Part shown: one piece after another, positions 1 through 8,277 of the stretch
Numbering within the stretch: the stretch's first letter is position 1
Layout: each line of letters begins with the position of its first letter
Source of the DNA: DATGYC01 sp035298385
GTDB taxonomy: Bacteria; Bacillota; Sulfobacillia; Symbiobacteriales; Symbiobacteriaceae
Assembly: GCA_035298385.1 (NCBI GenBank)
Contig: DATGYC010000262.1
Coordinates: 1-18,181 of the forward strand
Direction of reading: 5' to 3'
Length of the DNA stretch: 18,181 bases
Program-made: the position numbers and the translations under genes
Notes under the pieces: generated by a model
Databases searched by the model: none
What the model saw: only the letters and a program-made list of their open reading frames with translations
Told to the model about the DNA's origin: nothing

Positions 1-26
1 GGACGAGTCTGAAGGGGAGTGGCGAG

Positions 27-1085
27 ATGGGAGGGCGCACCGGAACCGTATTCCGGGTGGCGGCGACCTACGTGGGGACCGTTGTCGGAGCGGGATTTGC
101 CTCCGGGCAGGAGACGCTTCGATTCTTTGCCGCCTACGGTCGGGTCGGGCTCTGGGGCGTGGTGATCGCCACCCTGCTCTTCTGCACATTGGGCATCCTT
201 GTGCTTGATCTCGGCGCCCGCCTGGGCGCCCAGTCCCACCGGGAGATCCTCCACCTAGCCTGCGGGCCCAAGTTGGGCGCCGTAATGGACGGGACGATCA
301 CGCTCTTCCTGGGCGCTACCTTAACGGTGATGATCGCCGGCGGCGGCGCGGTCTTCGCTGAGCAATTCGGTCTGGCACGCAGCACGGGCGTCCTGTTTAC
401 GGCCGTGGCCGCCGCTCTCACCATCCTGTTCGGTGTGCGGGGGATCATGGCGGCCAACTCGGTCGTCGTCCCACTCTTGACCGTGGGCGTTGGGGCGCTC
501 ACTTTTGGCGCGATCCACTTTCATTCGATCGGTGGCATCTGGGAGCGTGCCACGCCCCACCCCGCCTTCGCTCCGGTCGGTCCCTGGTGGCTCGCAGCGA
601 TCCTCTATGTTGGCTACAATCTCGTCCTGGCGATCTCCGTCTTGGGGCCGCTCGGGGCGACGGTACAAGACCGGCGCTCCCTCTGGCTGGGCGGGCTGTT
701 GGGCGGAGTCTCCCTCGGGGTGCTGGCAGGCGGCATCCAACTCGCCCTCTCGGCCCACCTGCCGGAGATTGGCCGCGCAGAAGTGCCCATGCTCTTCCTC
801 GCTCGCCTGCAGCCTGGGCCGTTCCAGTGGGGCTACGCCATCATCCTCTGGGCCGAGATCTACACCACGGCGATCTCCTGCGCCTATGGCTTCGTCTCCC
901 GCCTGACCCAGGTCACAGCGATCCCGTATCGGTGGGGCGTAGTCGGCTCGGTCTGCGTCGCCCTGGTCGGGAGCGGATGGGGCTTCTCGACCCTGCTGGG
1001 GACGCTCTACCCGCTCTTCGGTTTTACCGCCCTGTCGGTGCTGATTGGACTAGGGCTCCTGCCCTTGCGGCGGATCGTTACGTAA
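27..1085 (+). CDS. YkvI-like integral membrane transporter
   Basis: A 352-residue, almost entirely hydrophobic protein with about ten predicted membrane segments. The N-terminal stretch contains GTVVGAGFASGQE, which resembles the opening helix of YkvI-family transporters (APC/LeuT-like fold). In that fold a glycine-rich broken first helix contributes to substrate and ion binding. The substrate is unknown. The start is supported by an AAGGGGAG ribosome site at 12-19, seven bases before the ATG. The gene converges on the antiporter at 1092 with only 6 nt between the stop codons and no hairpin there, so the 3' ends of the two transcripts probably overlap. The family assignment is from sequence resemblance; the function is inferred. 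Confidence 0.8.
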   Translation: MGGRTGTVFRVAATYVGTVVGAGFASGQETLRFFAAYGRVGLWGVVIATLLFCTLGILVLDLGARLGAQSHREILHLACGPKLGAVMDGTITLFLGATLTVMIAGGGAVFAEQFGLARSTGVLFTAVAAALTILFGVRGIMAANSVVVPLLTVGVGALTFGAIHFHSIGGIWERATPHPAFAPVGPWWLAAILYVGYNLVLAISVLGPLGATVQDRRSLWLGGLLGGVSLGVLAGGIQLALSAHLPEIGRAEVPMLFLARLQPGPFQWGYAIILWAEIYTTAISCAYGFVSRLTQVTAIPYRWGVVGSVCVALVGSGWGFSTLLGTLYPLFGFTALSVLIGLGLLPLRRIVT

Positions 1086-1091
1086 CCTGAC

Positions 1092-2945
1092 CTAACGGAG
1101 TAACCGGCGAACGATCCGGATGGTTGTTACGGTCCCCGCCAGGGTGAGGGTGTCGCCGTGCTGGAGTACCGTATCACCGTTGGGCACGATTCGCTGCTCG
1201 CCCCGGCGGATGGAGACGACCAGGACCTCAGGCGGAAACGCCGCCAGTCGGAGCGAGCGTCCGACATAGTGCGAGGAGGTCAGGCGAGCGTCCCAGAGTT
1301 GCACATCGTCACTCTGCATGAGCCCGGCAACCTCAGGGCTGCTCAGCATCTTCCCGGCTAGGAAGACCGGGGCCATATCAGGGTTGATCATCTCGAACCC
1401 CTCTCGCTTGCCCTCCGACCAGCGGTCTGCCTCATGCGCAAAGACTACCACGCGCTCAACGCCCAGCGCCCGGGCCGCTCGAGCGGCTGCCAGGTTTACC
1501 TGATCGTTACCGGTCATGGCGATCAGCGCACGGATCGCATCGCCGCCAATCTGGCGTAGCCCTTCCGCGGTTGTCCCATCGCCCTCGACGGCGTCGACAC
1601 CGGCCTCGACCAGGTGGCTCACCTTCGAGGCGTGGTTGTCGATCACGATGCAGGCTTCGCCGGTCTTGGCCACTTGTTGGGCCAGCATTCGGGAGAGCGG
1701 GCCCGCTCCTACGGCGATCACCCCTTCCCGCTTGACCGGCTCTGCATCCGCCGGCATGAGCGCGTTGAAGAGCACCGGACCGATGACAGCGGAGAGGATG
1801 GCGGCCAGCACGACGGCTGAATGGAAGGAGCCATCATAGGCACCGATCTTCAGGGCGACCGCTGAAGCGGCGATCGTTACGGACATCTGCGTGCCCAGCA
1901 GGAACGCGCCACCCACCGTCTTGCGCCACGGGTGCCAGATAGCCAAGCTGAGGGCTGGCACCCCCTTCAGGGCGAAGGTGGCCAGCGCCAGGATCGGCAC
2001 CATCAGCAGCGCCTTCGGGTTGGCGAGGAGCGCCCTCAGGTCGAACTGAATACCAACCATCAGGAAGAAGACCGGGATCAGGAAGCCAAAGCTCATCGCA
2101 TCCAGCTTGTGCGTCAGCTCCTCGCGGGAGGGGCCGACGAGCAGGGAGACGCAGAGGCCCGCAACAAAGGCGCCTACAATCGCCTCTACCCCCAGCGTCT
2201 CGGCCAGCAGGAGTAGCACCAGCATCAAAGCAAAGGCTGCGCGAACGCCGATCTGGGAGGTTCCGTGGCGAAGCCCTTCCAGCAGATCGTAGTCGCTGAG
2301 ACGCTTGCCAAGGAGATAGGCCACGACCCCGGCGCCCAGAAGGACAAGCAAGAGCAACGCATCGACAGCCGATCCCTTGGTCCTAATGGCGGCCACCACC
2401 GACAGGCCAAGCATCGGCAGGAAGTCGCCCATCACGGCGGCCGCCATGACGACCATCCCAAAGGGCTTATCTAGCATCTCCCGCTCCTTGAGGACCGGCA
2501 TGATGATCGACAGGCCACAGGTGGCAACGACCAGGGTCAGCGTAATCGAATCGCGTACCACGCCCTGGTCTGTGAGAAGATGGGCGAACTGGTAACTGCC
2601 AAAGAGCGAAGCGCCGAAGAGTAGCAGCCCGAGCAGCAGGGGATTATGCAGCCGTTCCTTCAGGCTCCTGGCACCGCCCTTGTTCCCGCTGGAGAGCGCC
2701 TGAAAGTCAATCTCCAGGCCCGAGAGGAACATCAGACAGGCAAGGCCAAGAAAGTTGAACAACTGCAGGGTATCGTCGACATGGATGAGGTGGAGACCAC
2801 TCTTACCCACAAGGATGCCAGCGATGATCTCACCGACGGCCACGGGGATGCGCCAGCGCCGAATACGGCTCAGGGTGATCGGGACCACGAAGGCCAGAAT
2901 CGCTACCACAACTAAGCTTGTGATGTGTACCGTTGACTGCTCCAT
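1092..2945 (-). CDS. CPA2-family (Kef-type) cation:proton antiporter with RCK domain
   Basis: A 617-residue protein. Residues 1 to about 395 form 12-13 hydrophobic segments of the Na+/H+ exchanger fold (GEIIAGILVGKSGL near residue 38). From about 410 a TrkA-N/RCK domain begins with a degenerate dinucleotide-binding loop (VGAGPLSR, near 411-418), a beta-strand-terminal acid (IVIDN) and an EGDGT motif. The last ~70 residues resemble TrkA-C. The family exchanges K+ or Na+ for protons across the membrane, with the cytosolic RCK domain sensing nucleotide or ligand. The ATG at 2945 is preferred over an in-frame ATG at 2999. A GGAGGGAGAGGG ribosome site lies just before it, and the longer version would run through a -10-like TATACT (2976-2981) and into the hairpin at 2987-3023. 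The last GxGxxG glycine is replaced by Ser, so nucleotide binding may be altered. Confidence 0.88.
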   Translation of the reverse strand: MEQSTVHITSLVVVAILAFVVPITLSRIRRWRIPVAVGEIIAGILVGKSGLHLIHVDDTLQLFNFLGLACLMFLSGLEIDFQALSSGNKGGARSLKERLHNPLLLGLLLFGASLFGSYQFAHLLTDQGVVRDSITLTLVVATCGLSIIMPVLKEREMLDKPFGMVVMAAAVMGDFLPMLGLSVVAAIRTKGSAVDALLLLVLLGAGVVAYLLGKRLSDYDLLEGLRHGTSQIGVRAAFALMLVLLLLAETLGVEAIVGAFVAGLCVSLLVGPSREELTHKLDAMSFGFLIPVFFLMVGIQFDLRALLANPKALLMVPILALATFALKGVPALSLAIWHPWRKTVGGAFLLGTQMSVTIAASAVALKIGAYDGSFHSAVVLAAILSAVIGPVLFNALMPADAEPVKREGVIAVGAGPLSRMLAQQVAKTGEACIVIDNHASKVSHLVEAGVDAVEGDGTTAEGLRQIGGDAIRALIAMTGNDQVNLAAARAARALGVERVVVFAHEADRWSEGKREGFEMINPDMAPVFLAGKMLSSPEVAGLMQSDDVQLWDARLTSSHYVGRSLRLAAFPPEVLVVSIRRGEQRIVPNGDTVLQHGDTLTLAGTVTTIRIVRRLLR

Positions 2946-2986
2946 CCCTCTCCCTCCTCCCATTAGAGCCCCTATAGTATACGCAA

Positions 2987-3023
2987 GGCGGGCAGCCATC
3001 CCTGACCGGGACGGCTACCCGCC
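2987..3023 (-). terminator. 16-bp hairpin downstream of hbd
   Basis: The arms 2987-3002 and 3008-3023 pair over 16 bp (two G:U pairs on the minus-strand RNA) around a 5-nt loop. The hairpin begins 5 nt after the hbd stop codon. There is only a poor U-tract (TTGCGTAT) behind it. It is probably the 3' end of the thl-hbd transcript. It is followed almost at once by the TATACT that may serve kefB. Confidence 0.6.
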
Positions 3024-3028
3024 AACTC

Positions 3029-3913
3029 TTAGCGCTTATAGGCGACGGCCACAGTGCCGTCCGCCCGGTACTCATAGAAGCCACGCCCGCTCTTCCGCCC
3101 CAGGTATCCCGCCTGGACCATCTGGACCAGGAGCGGCGCCGGGCGGTACTTCGGATCCTTAAAGCCCTCATAGAGGACGTTCATGATCGAGAGGCAGGTG
3201 TCCAGCCCGATGAAGTCCGCCAAGGTAAGCGGGCCCATCGGGTGGTTCATCCCCAGCTTCATCACGGTGTCGATCGCCTCAACATCAGCGATCCCCTCGT
3301 AGAGAGTGAAGATCGCCTCGTTGATCATCGGCATCAGGATCCGGTTGGCGATAAAGCCCGGGAAATCATGCGAGAGCGCGGTCGTCTTGCCCATCGCCAC
3401 GGCGAGCTGATCCACCTGCTGGTGGGTCTCGTCCGAGGTGGCGATCCCGCGGATCACCTCGACTAGCTTCATCACCGGGACCGGGTTCATGAAGTGCATG
3501 CCAATGAACCGGTCAGCGCGGCTGGTGACGGAGGCGAGCAGGGTGATCGGGAGCGAGGAGGTGTTGGAGGCGAAGATCGTGGTCGGTGGACAGATCCCGT
3601 CTAGCTCCTTGAAGAGCCCCTGCTTGACCGCCAGGTTCTCCACGATCGCCTCGATCACCAGGTCGGCTCCAGCGGCCGGGGCGAGCTCGGTCGTGCCCAT
3701 GATCCGGCCGAGGATCGCCGTCCGCTCCTCGGGGCTCTTGCGCCCCTTCTCCACGTCCCGATCCAGGTTCTTACGGATCCCGCTAAGGCCGCGGTCGACG
3801 AAGCGTTGCTCGACGTCACGCAGGTAGACGGTCAGGCCGGCCTGGGCCGCCACCTGAGCGATCCCGGCGCCCATCTGGCCAGCGCCGACGACCATAATCG
3901 TTTGAATAGCCAT
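3029..3913 (-). CDS. hbd: 3-hydroxybutyryl-CoA (3-hydroxyacyl-CoA) dehydrogenase
   Basis: A 294-residue protein, close to the usual ~285 for this family. It should interconvert acetoacetyl-CoA and 3-hydroxybutyryl-CoA with NAD(P)H. The Rossmann loop GAGQMGAGIAQ (10-20) is near the N-terminus. The catalytic His140 lies in GMHFMNPVPVMKLVE with its partner Glu152. The SNTSS motif (116-120) and FIANRI (187-192, Asn190) are intact. The C-terminal helical domain ends with the characteristic LGRKSGRGFYEY. The ATG follows the thiolase stop by 14 nt, and the GGGAGG ribosome site overlaps that stop, so the two genes are co-transcribed and probably translationally coupled. The pair supplies the first steps of butyrate/PHB-type synthesis, or the last steps of fatty-acid oxidation. 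No crotonase or acyl-CoA dehydrogenase is nearby to decide direction. Confidence 0.93.
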   Translation of the reverse strand: MAIQTIMVVGAGQMGAGIAQVAAQAGLTVYLRDVEQRFVDRGLSGIRKNLDRDVEKGRKSPEERTAILGRIMGTTELAPAAGADLVIEAIVENLAVKQGLFKELDGICPPTTIFASNTSSLPITLLASVTSRADRFIGMHFMNPVPVMKLVEVIRGIATSDETHQQVDQLAVAMGKTTALSHDFPGFIANRILMPMINEAIFTLYEGIADVEAIDTVMKLGMNHPMGPLTLADFIGLDTCLSIMNVLYEGFKDPKYRPAPLLVQMVQAGYLGRKSGRGFYEYRADGTVAVAYKR

Positions 3914-3927
3914 AAGTAGCGTCCTCC

Positions 3928-5115
3928 CTAGCCGACCTTGACGATCGTCGCCTCGCCCTGACCGCCGCCCGAGCAGATCGCTGCCAGGCCATAGCCACCG
4001 CCGCGCCGCTGGAGCTCGTAGATCAGGGTCATCAGGATCCGGGCGCCCGAGGCGCCAACCGGATGGCCCATGGCGATCGCACCGCCGTTGACGTTGACGA
4101 TCTCCGGGTCGGCGCCCAGAATCTTAGCCGAGCCGAGGGTAACAGCCGCGAAGGCCTCGTTGATCTCAATCAGCTTCAGGTCGTTTACGGTCAGCCCGGC
4201 CTTCTGGAGCGCCTTCTGGCCGGAGCGAGCCGGGACGGTATGCAGGTTCGGGACCTCCTCCGAGTGCTGCCCCTGGCTGACGATCGTCGCCAGGATCGGC
4301 AGGCCGAGCGCCTCAGCGGTGGAGCGCTCCATGACAGCGATCGCCGAGCCGCCGTCCGAGAGGCCGGGGGCGTTGGCGGCGGTCACGGTGCCGGTCGGCT
4401 CGAAGGCGGGCTTTAGAGAGGCCATCTTCTCCAGGGTGGTGTCCGGGCGGATCGACTCATCCTTGGCGACGAGGAGCGGGGCGCCCTTCTTCTGGGGGAT
4501 GGCGACCGGGATAACCTCCTGGGCGTAGTAGCCGGACTCCCAGGCGGCGAGGGCCCGCTGGTGGGAACGGTAGGCCCACTCGTCCTGCTCCTGGCGGGAG
4601 ATCTCGCACTCGACGGCGCCCTTCGTGCCGAAGACGCCCATGTGGCAGTCGTTCCAGGGGCACCAGAGGCCGTCATGGATCACCGAGTCGACCAACTGGC
4701 TGTTCCCCATCCGGTAGCCAAAGCGAGCCTTCTCCAGCAGGTAGGGAGCGTTCGACATGGACTCCATGCCACCAGCAATGATCACGGAGGCGTCCCCGGC
4801 CCGAATCATCAGATCGGCCAGGTTGACCGCCCGCAGTGAGGAGGCACAGACCTTGTTGATCGTATCAGAGGGGACGGAGAGCGGGAGGCCCGCCTTCAGG
4901 GTTGCCTGCCGGGAAGGGATCTGCCCTTCGCCCGCCTGGACCACCTGTCCCATAAAGACGTTGTCGATCTTGGACTCCTGACCGACCAGCCCAGCGCGCT
5001 CTACGACGGCCTTGATCGCCGCGGCGCCCAGGTCAGTCGCACGTAGATCCTTGAGTCCTCCGCCAAATGAGCCAAAGGGGGTCCGGGCCGCAGCGACAAT
5101 GACAGCCTCTTTCAT
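3928..5115 (-). CDS. thl: acetyl-CoA C-acetyltransferase (thiolase II)
   Basis: A 395-residue biosynthetic-type thiolase. It should condense two acetyl-CoA into acetoacetyl-CoA, or run the reverse thiolysis. The nucleophile Cys90 sits in NKVCASSLRAV. NEAF is at 319-322, His351 in GGAIAMGHPVGASGAR, and the second catalytic cysteine Cys381 in AICSGGGQGEA. All catalytic residues are present and the length is typical. The ATG at 5115 is chosen because it gives the canonical family N-terminus (MKEAVIVAAARTPFG) and follows a GGGGAGG site at good spacing. An in-frame start at 5157 would add 14 unrelated residues. The gene is first of a two-gene unit with hbd. I saw no convincing promoter in 5116-5300. 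A 17-bp hairpin separates the unit from ftsW. Confidence 0.94.
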   Translation of the reverse strand: MKEAVIVAAARTPFGSFGGGLKDLRATDLGAAAIKAVVERAGLVGQESKIDNVFMGQVVQAGEGQIPSRQATLKAGLPLSVPSDTINKVCASSLRAVNLADLMIRAGDASVIIAGGMESMSNAPYLLEKARFGYRMGNSQLVDSVIHDGLWCPWNDCHMGVFGTKGAVECEISRQEQDEWAYRSHQRALAAWESGYYAQEVIPVAIPQKKGAPLLVAKDESIRPDTTLEKMASLKPAFEPTGTVTAANAPGLSDGGSAIAVMERSTAEALGLPILATIVSQGQHSEEVPNLHTVPARSGQKALQKAGLTVNDLKLIEINEAFAAVTLGSAKILGADPEIVNVNGGAIAMGHPVGASGARILMTLIYELQRRGGGYGLAAICSGGGQGEATIVKVG

Positions 5116-5177
5116 CCAGAATCCTCCCCGTAGTCCAATCGTTCGGACCTGTGCCACGCTTATGATAGCACATCAAG

Positions 5178-5219
5178 CAAGTGGAGGACTATCCGCTAGA
5201 TTGGGTAGTCCTCCACTTG
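5178..5219 (-). terminator. 17-bp hairpin between ftsW and thl
   Basis: The arms 5178-5194 and 5203-5219 pair over 17 bp, with one wobble or mismatch depending on the strand, around an 8-nt loop. It lies about 80 nt beyond the ftsW stop codon and about 60 nt ahead of thl. Neither side has a long U-tract, so it may be a terminator that does not need one, or a structure in the thl leader. Confidence 0.5.
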
Positions 5220-5300
5220 ATTAGGCGACGGTATAGGCGAAAAGGAAGGCGTGCCACGGGTCAGGCAGGGTGATCGATGGGGGCCCCTCCTAAGCGGCGC

Positions 5301-6482
5301 TTATTCAGCCTCAATCCGCACCGGGACGGGACGCATCCGGCGGCTGACCCCGACGACCAGCCCGGAGGCGGCCATCATGATCACGAGGGCGGTGCCGCCT
5401 GCTGAGAGGAAGGGCAACGGAACGCCCGTGTTCGGGAGCGTCCCGGTGACGACGCCCAAGTTCAAGACGGTCTGGACCCCGATCCAAGACGTAACCCCGC
5501 CAGCGATCAGCCCGCTGTAGCGATCGGGTGCTCTTGCCGAGATCTCCATGCCGCGCCAGATGAAGAAGGCGTAGACCAAGATCACCGCCACCGCTCGAAC
5601 CAGTCCCAACTCCTCGCCCACAATGGCGAAGATGAAGTCCGACTCAGCTTCGGGCAGGCGGTCGTTCAGCTTCTGTGTCGAGTTGGCTAGGCCGACGCCC
5701 GTGATGCCACCCTTGGCCAAGGCGACCTCCGACTGGACCGTCTGATAGCCTTGATCCTGACGATGCTCCCATGGATTCAGCCAGCTCTCCAACCGATCCC
5801 TCTGGTGGTCCGTGTTCCAGGCCATAACCAAGATGAGGGAAGCACCCACGACGATGCCCGGCAACATCACCCGCCAGGGGGCGCCCCCGATGATCAGCAT
5901 CCCACCGGCGATGCCCAGCAGGCAGAGGGTCGTGCCCAGGTCCGGTTGCTTGACGATCAGCGCTGCCAGGAAGCCCAAGACGCCCAGGTAGGTGACCCAG
6001 TCCTGCGTCCGCATGTTCCGCCCGCGCTTCTCCAGGAAGCCCGCCGCAAAGAGGATGAAGGCGAACTTTGCCAGCTCCGAGGGCTGGAAGGTGATCCCGC
6101 CGCCGAACTCCAGCCAGCGGGTGGCGCCCAGGAGGTGCAGGGCGAACGGGTTGCCGGGGATGTAGAGCGAGAGCAATAGGCCACCTGAGACCAGGAGCAC
6201 CAGCGGCGTTCCCTTGCGTAACAGCTTCTCCGGTACGAAGGCCGCCACGAAGAGCGCCACTAGAGAGAGGGCAATGAAGAGGCCCAACTTCCTCATCTCA
6301 TTCCAGCCGCCCGTGAATGCCTTGGTCGAGTAGAACATGACGATGCCCAGAGAGAAGAGCAGGAAGAGGCCCAGCAGGTAGGCATAGTCAGGAGACTTTG
6401 GCTCTACCTTTACGTCTGGAATGGCCTTCTGGGACTCTCTTCGTTCCCGCCGTCGGGCGCGATCCAACCTTGTCACTGACAC
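5301..6482 (-). CDS. ftsW: FtsW/SpoVE-type SEDS peptidoglycan glycosyltransferase
   Basis: A 393-residue protein with a basic cytoplasmic N-tail (many Arg in residues 5-16) and about ten membrane helices. SEDS signatures are clear: FQPSELAKFAFI (132-143), KQPDLGTT (178-185), LPEAESDFIFAIVGEELG (276-293), which carries the catalytic Asp282, and NTGVPLPFLSAGGTA near the C-terminus. The family polymerises lipid II glycan strands at the septum, or at the forespore for SpoVE, together with a class B PBP. Start choice: a GTG at 6491 abuts the AAGAAGGG ribosome site too closely. A GTG at 6482 lies about 8 nt from it and is preferred. A TTG at 6485 is also possible. FtsW, SpoVE and RodA are hard to separate by sequence alone; proximity to murA favours a division or spore role. 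Confidence 0.88.
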   Translation of the reverse strand: MSVTRLDRARRRERRESQKAIPDVKVEPKSPDYAYLLGLFLLFSLGIVMFYSTKAFTGGWNEMRKLGLFIALSLVALFVAAFVPEKLLRKGTPLVLLVSGGLLLSLYIPGNPFALHLLGATRWLEFGGGITFQPSELAKFAFILFAAGFLEKRGRNMRTQDWVTYLGVLGFLAALIVKQPDLGTTLCLLGIAGGMLIIGGAPWRVMLPGIVVGASLILVMAWNTDHQRDRLESWLNPWEHRQDQGYQTVQSEVALAKGGITGVGLANSTQKLNDRLPEAESDFIFAIVGEELGLVRAVAVILVYAFFIWRGMEISARAPDRYSGLIAGGVTSWIGVQTVLNLGVVTGTLPNTGVPLPFLSAGGTALVIMMAASGLVVGVSRRMRPVPVRIEAE

Positions 6483-6582
6483 CAAGATCACCCCTTCTTA
6501 CCGGAAGATATTGGGCGCGGACAGTCTAACCTCCTCCTGTAACGACCTGCATTTGCTCGACAGGAAATCGACAATGAATAAA

Positions 6583-6613
6583 GTGAGGAGGGAGGCGGAG
6601 CCCCCCTCCTCAC
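6583..6613 (-). terminator. Hairpin with TTTATT tail upstream of ftsW
   Basis: The arms GTGAGGAGGG (6583-6592) and CCCTCCTCAC (6604-6613) form a perfect 10-bp stem with an 11-nt loop. On the minus strand TTTATTCATTG follows. It could be a second, back-up terminator for murA or an attenuator in the ftsW leader. Confidence 0.4.
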
Positions 6614-6700
6614 CTCCTCCCCCTGGCTATTGCGGACCAGTGCCACCGAGTCGTGGCGTCACGGCCACCGCGACTCGTTGACGTACAGTTTCGTGTACAC

Positions 6701-6733
6701 AAAAACAGAGCCTTGCCAAACGGCAAGGCTCTG
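6701..6733 (-). terminator. Rho-independent terminator of murA
   Basis: On the minus strand, CAGAGCCTTGCC, loop GTTT and GGCAAGGCTCTG form a perfect 12-bp stem (6706-6717 with 6722-6733). TTTTTGTGT follows (6701-6705 and beyond). It lies 16 nt after the murA stop codon. This is a textbook intrinsic terminator. Confidence 0.93.
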
Positions 6734-6748
6734 AACTACCAGTCTCTT

Positions 6749-8014
6749 CTACGCTTCCTCGATCCGCGTAACGTCCGCCCCAAGGCCCTGGAGCTTCTCC
6801 TCCAGCTTCGGGTAGCCACGGTCCAGATACTGAACGCCAGAGATCTCGGTCGTCCCTTCGGTGGCCAGGGCCGCAGCAACCAGGGCAGCACCGCCCCGGA
6901 TATCACGGGCCTCGACCGGGGCGCCCGTGAAGCGCTCCACGCCACGAATGATCGCCGTGTTGTGCTCCACCTTGATGTTGGCGCCCAAACGGATCAGCTC
7001 ATTCGAGAAGCCGAAGCGGTTCTCGAAGATCGTCTCGTGCACGACCGAGATGCCGGTGGAGAGCGCCGCAAAGGCGACCCACGGGGACTGCAGATCGGTC
7101 GGGAAGCCCGGGTGAACCTGGGTCTCCACATCAACGGGAAGGATCGGCTTGCGGGCCCGCACCAGGACTGCGTCCTCGTGCTCCTCTACCTCCTGCCCGG
7201 CCTCACGCAGCTTGGCGATGACGGTCGAGAGGTGCTCGGGAATGCAGTTGTCGATCCAGACCTCACCGCCGGCCGTCGCCGCGATGAGCATGTAGGTACC
7301 GGCCTCAATGCGGTCCGGGATCACCTCATGATTGCAGCCCTTCAGGCGCTCGACGCCCTCGATGCGAATCATGTTGGTGCCGGCGCCACGAATGCGACCA
7401 CCCATGGCATTGATGTAGTTCGCCAGGTCGACGACCTCCGGCTCACAAGCAGCGTTCTCCAGGAAGGTGGCGCCAGGCGTGAGAGCAGCGGTGATCATCA
7501 TGTTGATAGTCGTACCCATCGAGGCACGGTCGACGTAGAAGCGTCCGCCCTGCAGGTTGACGTTCTGAGCGACCATCGCCCCACGCTCTACGATCACTTC
7601 CGCACCGAGGGCCTTGAAGCCCTTCAGGTGGAAGTCGACCGGACGAGCACCAATCTCGCAGCCACCCGGGCAGGCGACCTCGCCCTTACGGAGGCGAGCA
7701 AGCAGTAGGCCCATCACGTAGGTCGAACCCCGGAGCTTACGCGCCAGGTTATAGGGGGCTACGTGATTGGTTAGATCCTGTGCATTAATGCGAAGAGAGG
7801 TTTCGCCAACCCACTCCACGTCGCACCCAAGTTCGCGAAGGATCTCGCAGAGATGATTGATGTCTGAGTTATTAGGAATATTATCAAGAATCGACTCGCC
7901 GTCGGCGGCCAGCGCCGCAGCAGCGAGAATCGGAAGGGCGCTGTTCTTGGCACCGCCAATGGCGACCCGGCCCGACAGTGGGCGCCCGCCGCGAATCAGA
8001 AGCTTAGCTGCCAA
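6749..8014 (-). CDS. murA: UDP-N-acetylglucosamine 1-carboxyvinyltransferase
   Basis: A 421-residue enzyme of the EPSP-synthase fold that transfers enolpyruvate from PEP to UDP-GlcNAc, the first committed step of peptidoglycan synthesis. The substrate-binding loop GGAKNSALPIL (20-30, Lys23 and Asn24) and the catalytic Cys119 in ACPGGCEIGARPVDFH are intact. Cys, not Asp, at this site predicts classical fosfomycin sensitivity. The start is a TTG at 8014 with an AAAGGAG site about ten bases upstream; no nearby in-frame ATG fits. Termination is at 6701-6733. The 263-nt upstream gap includes a 10-bp inverted repeat that could act in a leader RNA. Firmicutes often carry two MurA paralogues; which one this is cannot be told here. 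Confidence 0.95.
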   Translation of the reverse strand: MAAKLLIRGGRPLSGRVAIGGAKNSALPILAAAALAADGESILDNIPNNSDINHLCEILRELGCDVEWVGETSLRINAQDLTNHVAPYNLARKLRGSTYVMGLLLARLRKGEVACPGGCEIGARPVDFHLKGFKALGAEVIVERGAMVAQNVNLQGGRFYVDRASMGTTINMMITAALTPGATFLENAACEPEVVDLANYINAMGGRIRGAGTNMIRIEGVERLKGCNHEVIPDRIEAGTYMLIAATAGGEVWIDNCIPEHLSTVIAKLREAGQEVEEHEDAVLVRARKPILPVDVETQVHPGFPTDLQSPWVAFAALSTGISVVHETIFENRFGFSNELIRLGANIKVEHNTAIIRGVERFTGAPVEARDIRGGAALVAAALATEGTTEISGVQYLDRGYPKLEEKLQGLGADVTRIEEA

Positions 8015-8069
8015 CCCCGCGTCTCTCCTTTACCTAACCAGCAACTCTGAATTACAAGGACGTATCACT

Positions 8070-8133
8070 GAACAACTTCTGAGCATACAACGATTTCAGC
8101 AGCGCAGCATAGTAGCGGCGCCGGAAGTTGTTC
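8070..8133 (-). promoter_or_regulatory. Long-range inverted repeat in the murA leader
   Basis: GAACAACTTC (8070-8079) and GAAGTTGTTC (8124-8133) are perfect 10-base complements enclosing 44 nt. They lie 55-120 nt upstream of the murA start. The repeat could close a multi-branch leader RNA or be a spaced operator. I do not recognise a known riboswitch consensus. Confidence 0.4.
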
Positions 8134-8151
8134 CGTGAATGGCACGTTCCC

Positions 8152-8180
8152 ACTGTAGCAGAATCACCAGCCTGAGTCTA
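8152..8180 (-). promoter_or_regulatory. Possible murA promoter
   Basis: On the minus strand TAGACT (8175-8180) and TACAGT (8152-8157) are 17 bp apart and match the -35 and -10 consensus at 4 of 6 positions each. Transcription would start near 8145, giving a leader of about 130 nt that contains the inverted repeat at 8070-8133. Weak, position-based support only. Confidence 0.3.
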
Positions 8181-8277
8181 GCCGTTCATTCGACGTCCAA
8201 GACCAGAAGATAGTTGCGCGCTCACCCCAAGGCGGAGACCAAATCACGGCATCCGCCCACGTGAGGTAAGCGTCGGC

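Larger units (their letters stand above)
6483..6748 (-). other. Structured region between murA and ftsW
   Basis: This 266-nt gap between murA and ftsW holds no ORF with coding support. On the minus strand it contains, in order after murA, a canonical terminator (6701-6733), an imperfect hairpin at about 6647-6677 (7 bp, then a bulge, then 4 bp), a 10-bp hairpin at 6583-6613 followed by TTTATT, and a GGAGGAGG motif near 6525-6540 not followed by a start codon. A TTGTCG and a TAGACT are visible, but at no good promoter spacing. A separate promoter for ftsW is likely because of the terminator upstream, but I cannot place it. Confidence 0.45.

Noticed and set aside
587..1090. 167-codon frame inside the YkvI-like gene
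   Set aside because: Out-of-frame shadow with Arg/Pro/Gly-rich composition; the transporter frame has the ribosome site and membrane pattern.
6653..7708. 351-codon open frame on the plus strand opposite murA
   Set aside because: It lies wholly antisense to a clear murA with all motifs. Its composition is the His/Asp/Arg/Leu mix of a mirrored GC-rich gene, and it has no ribosome site.
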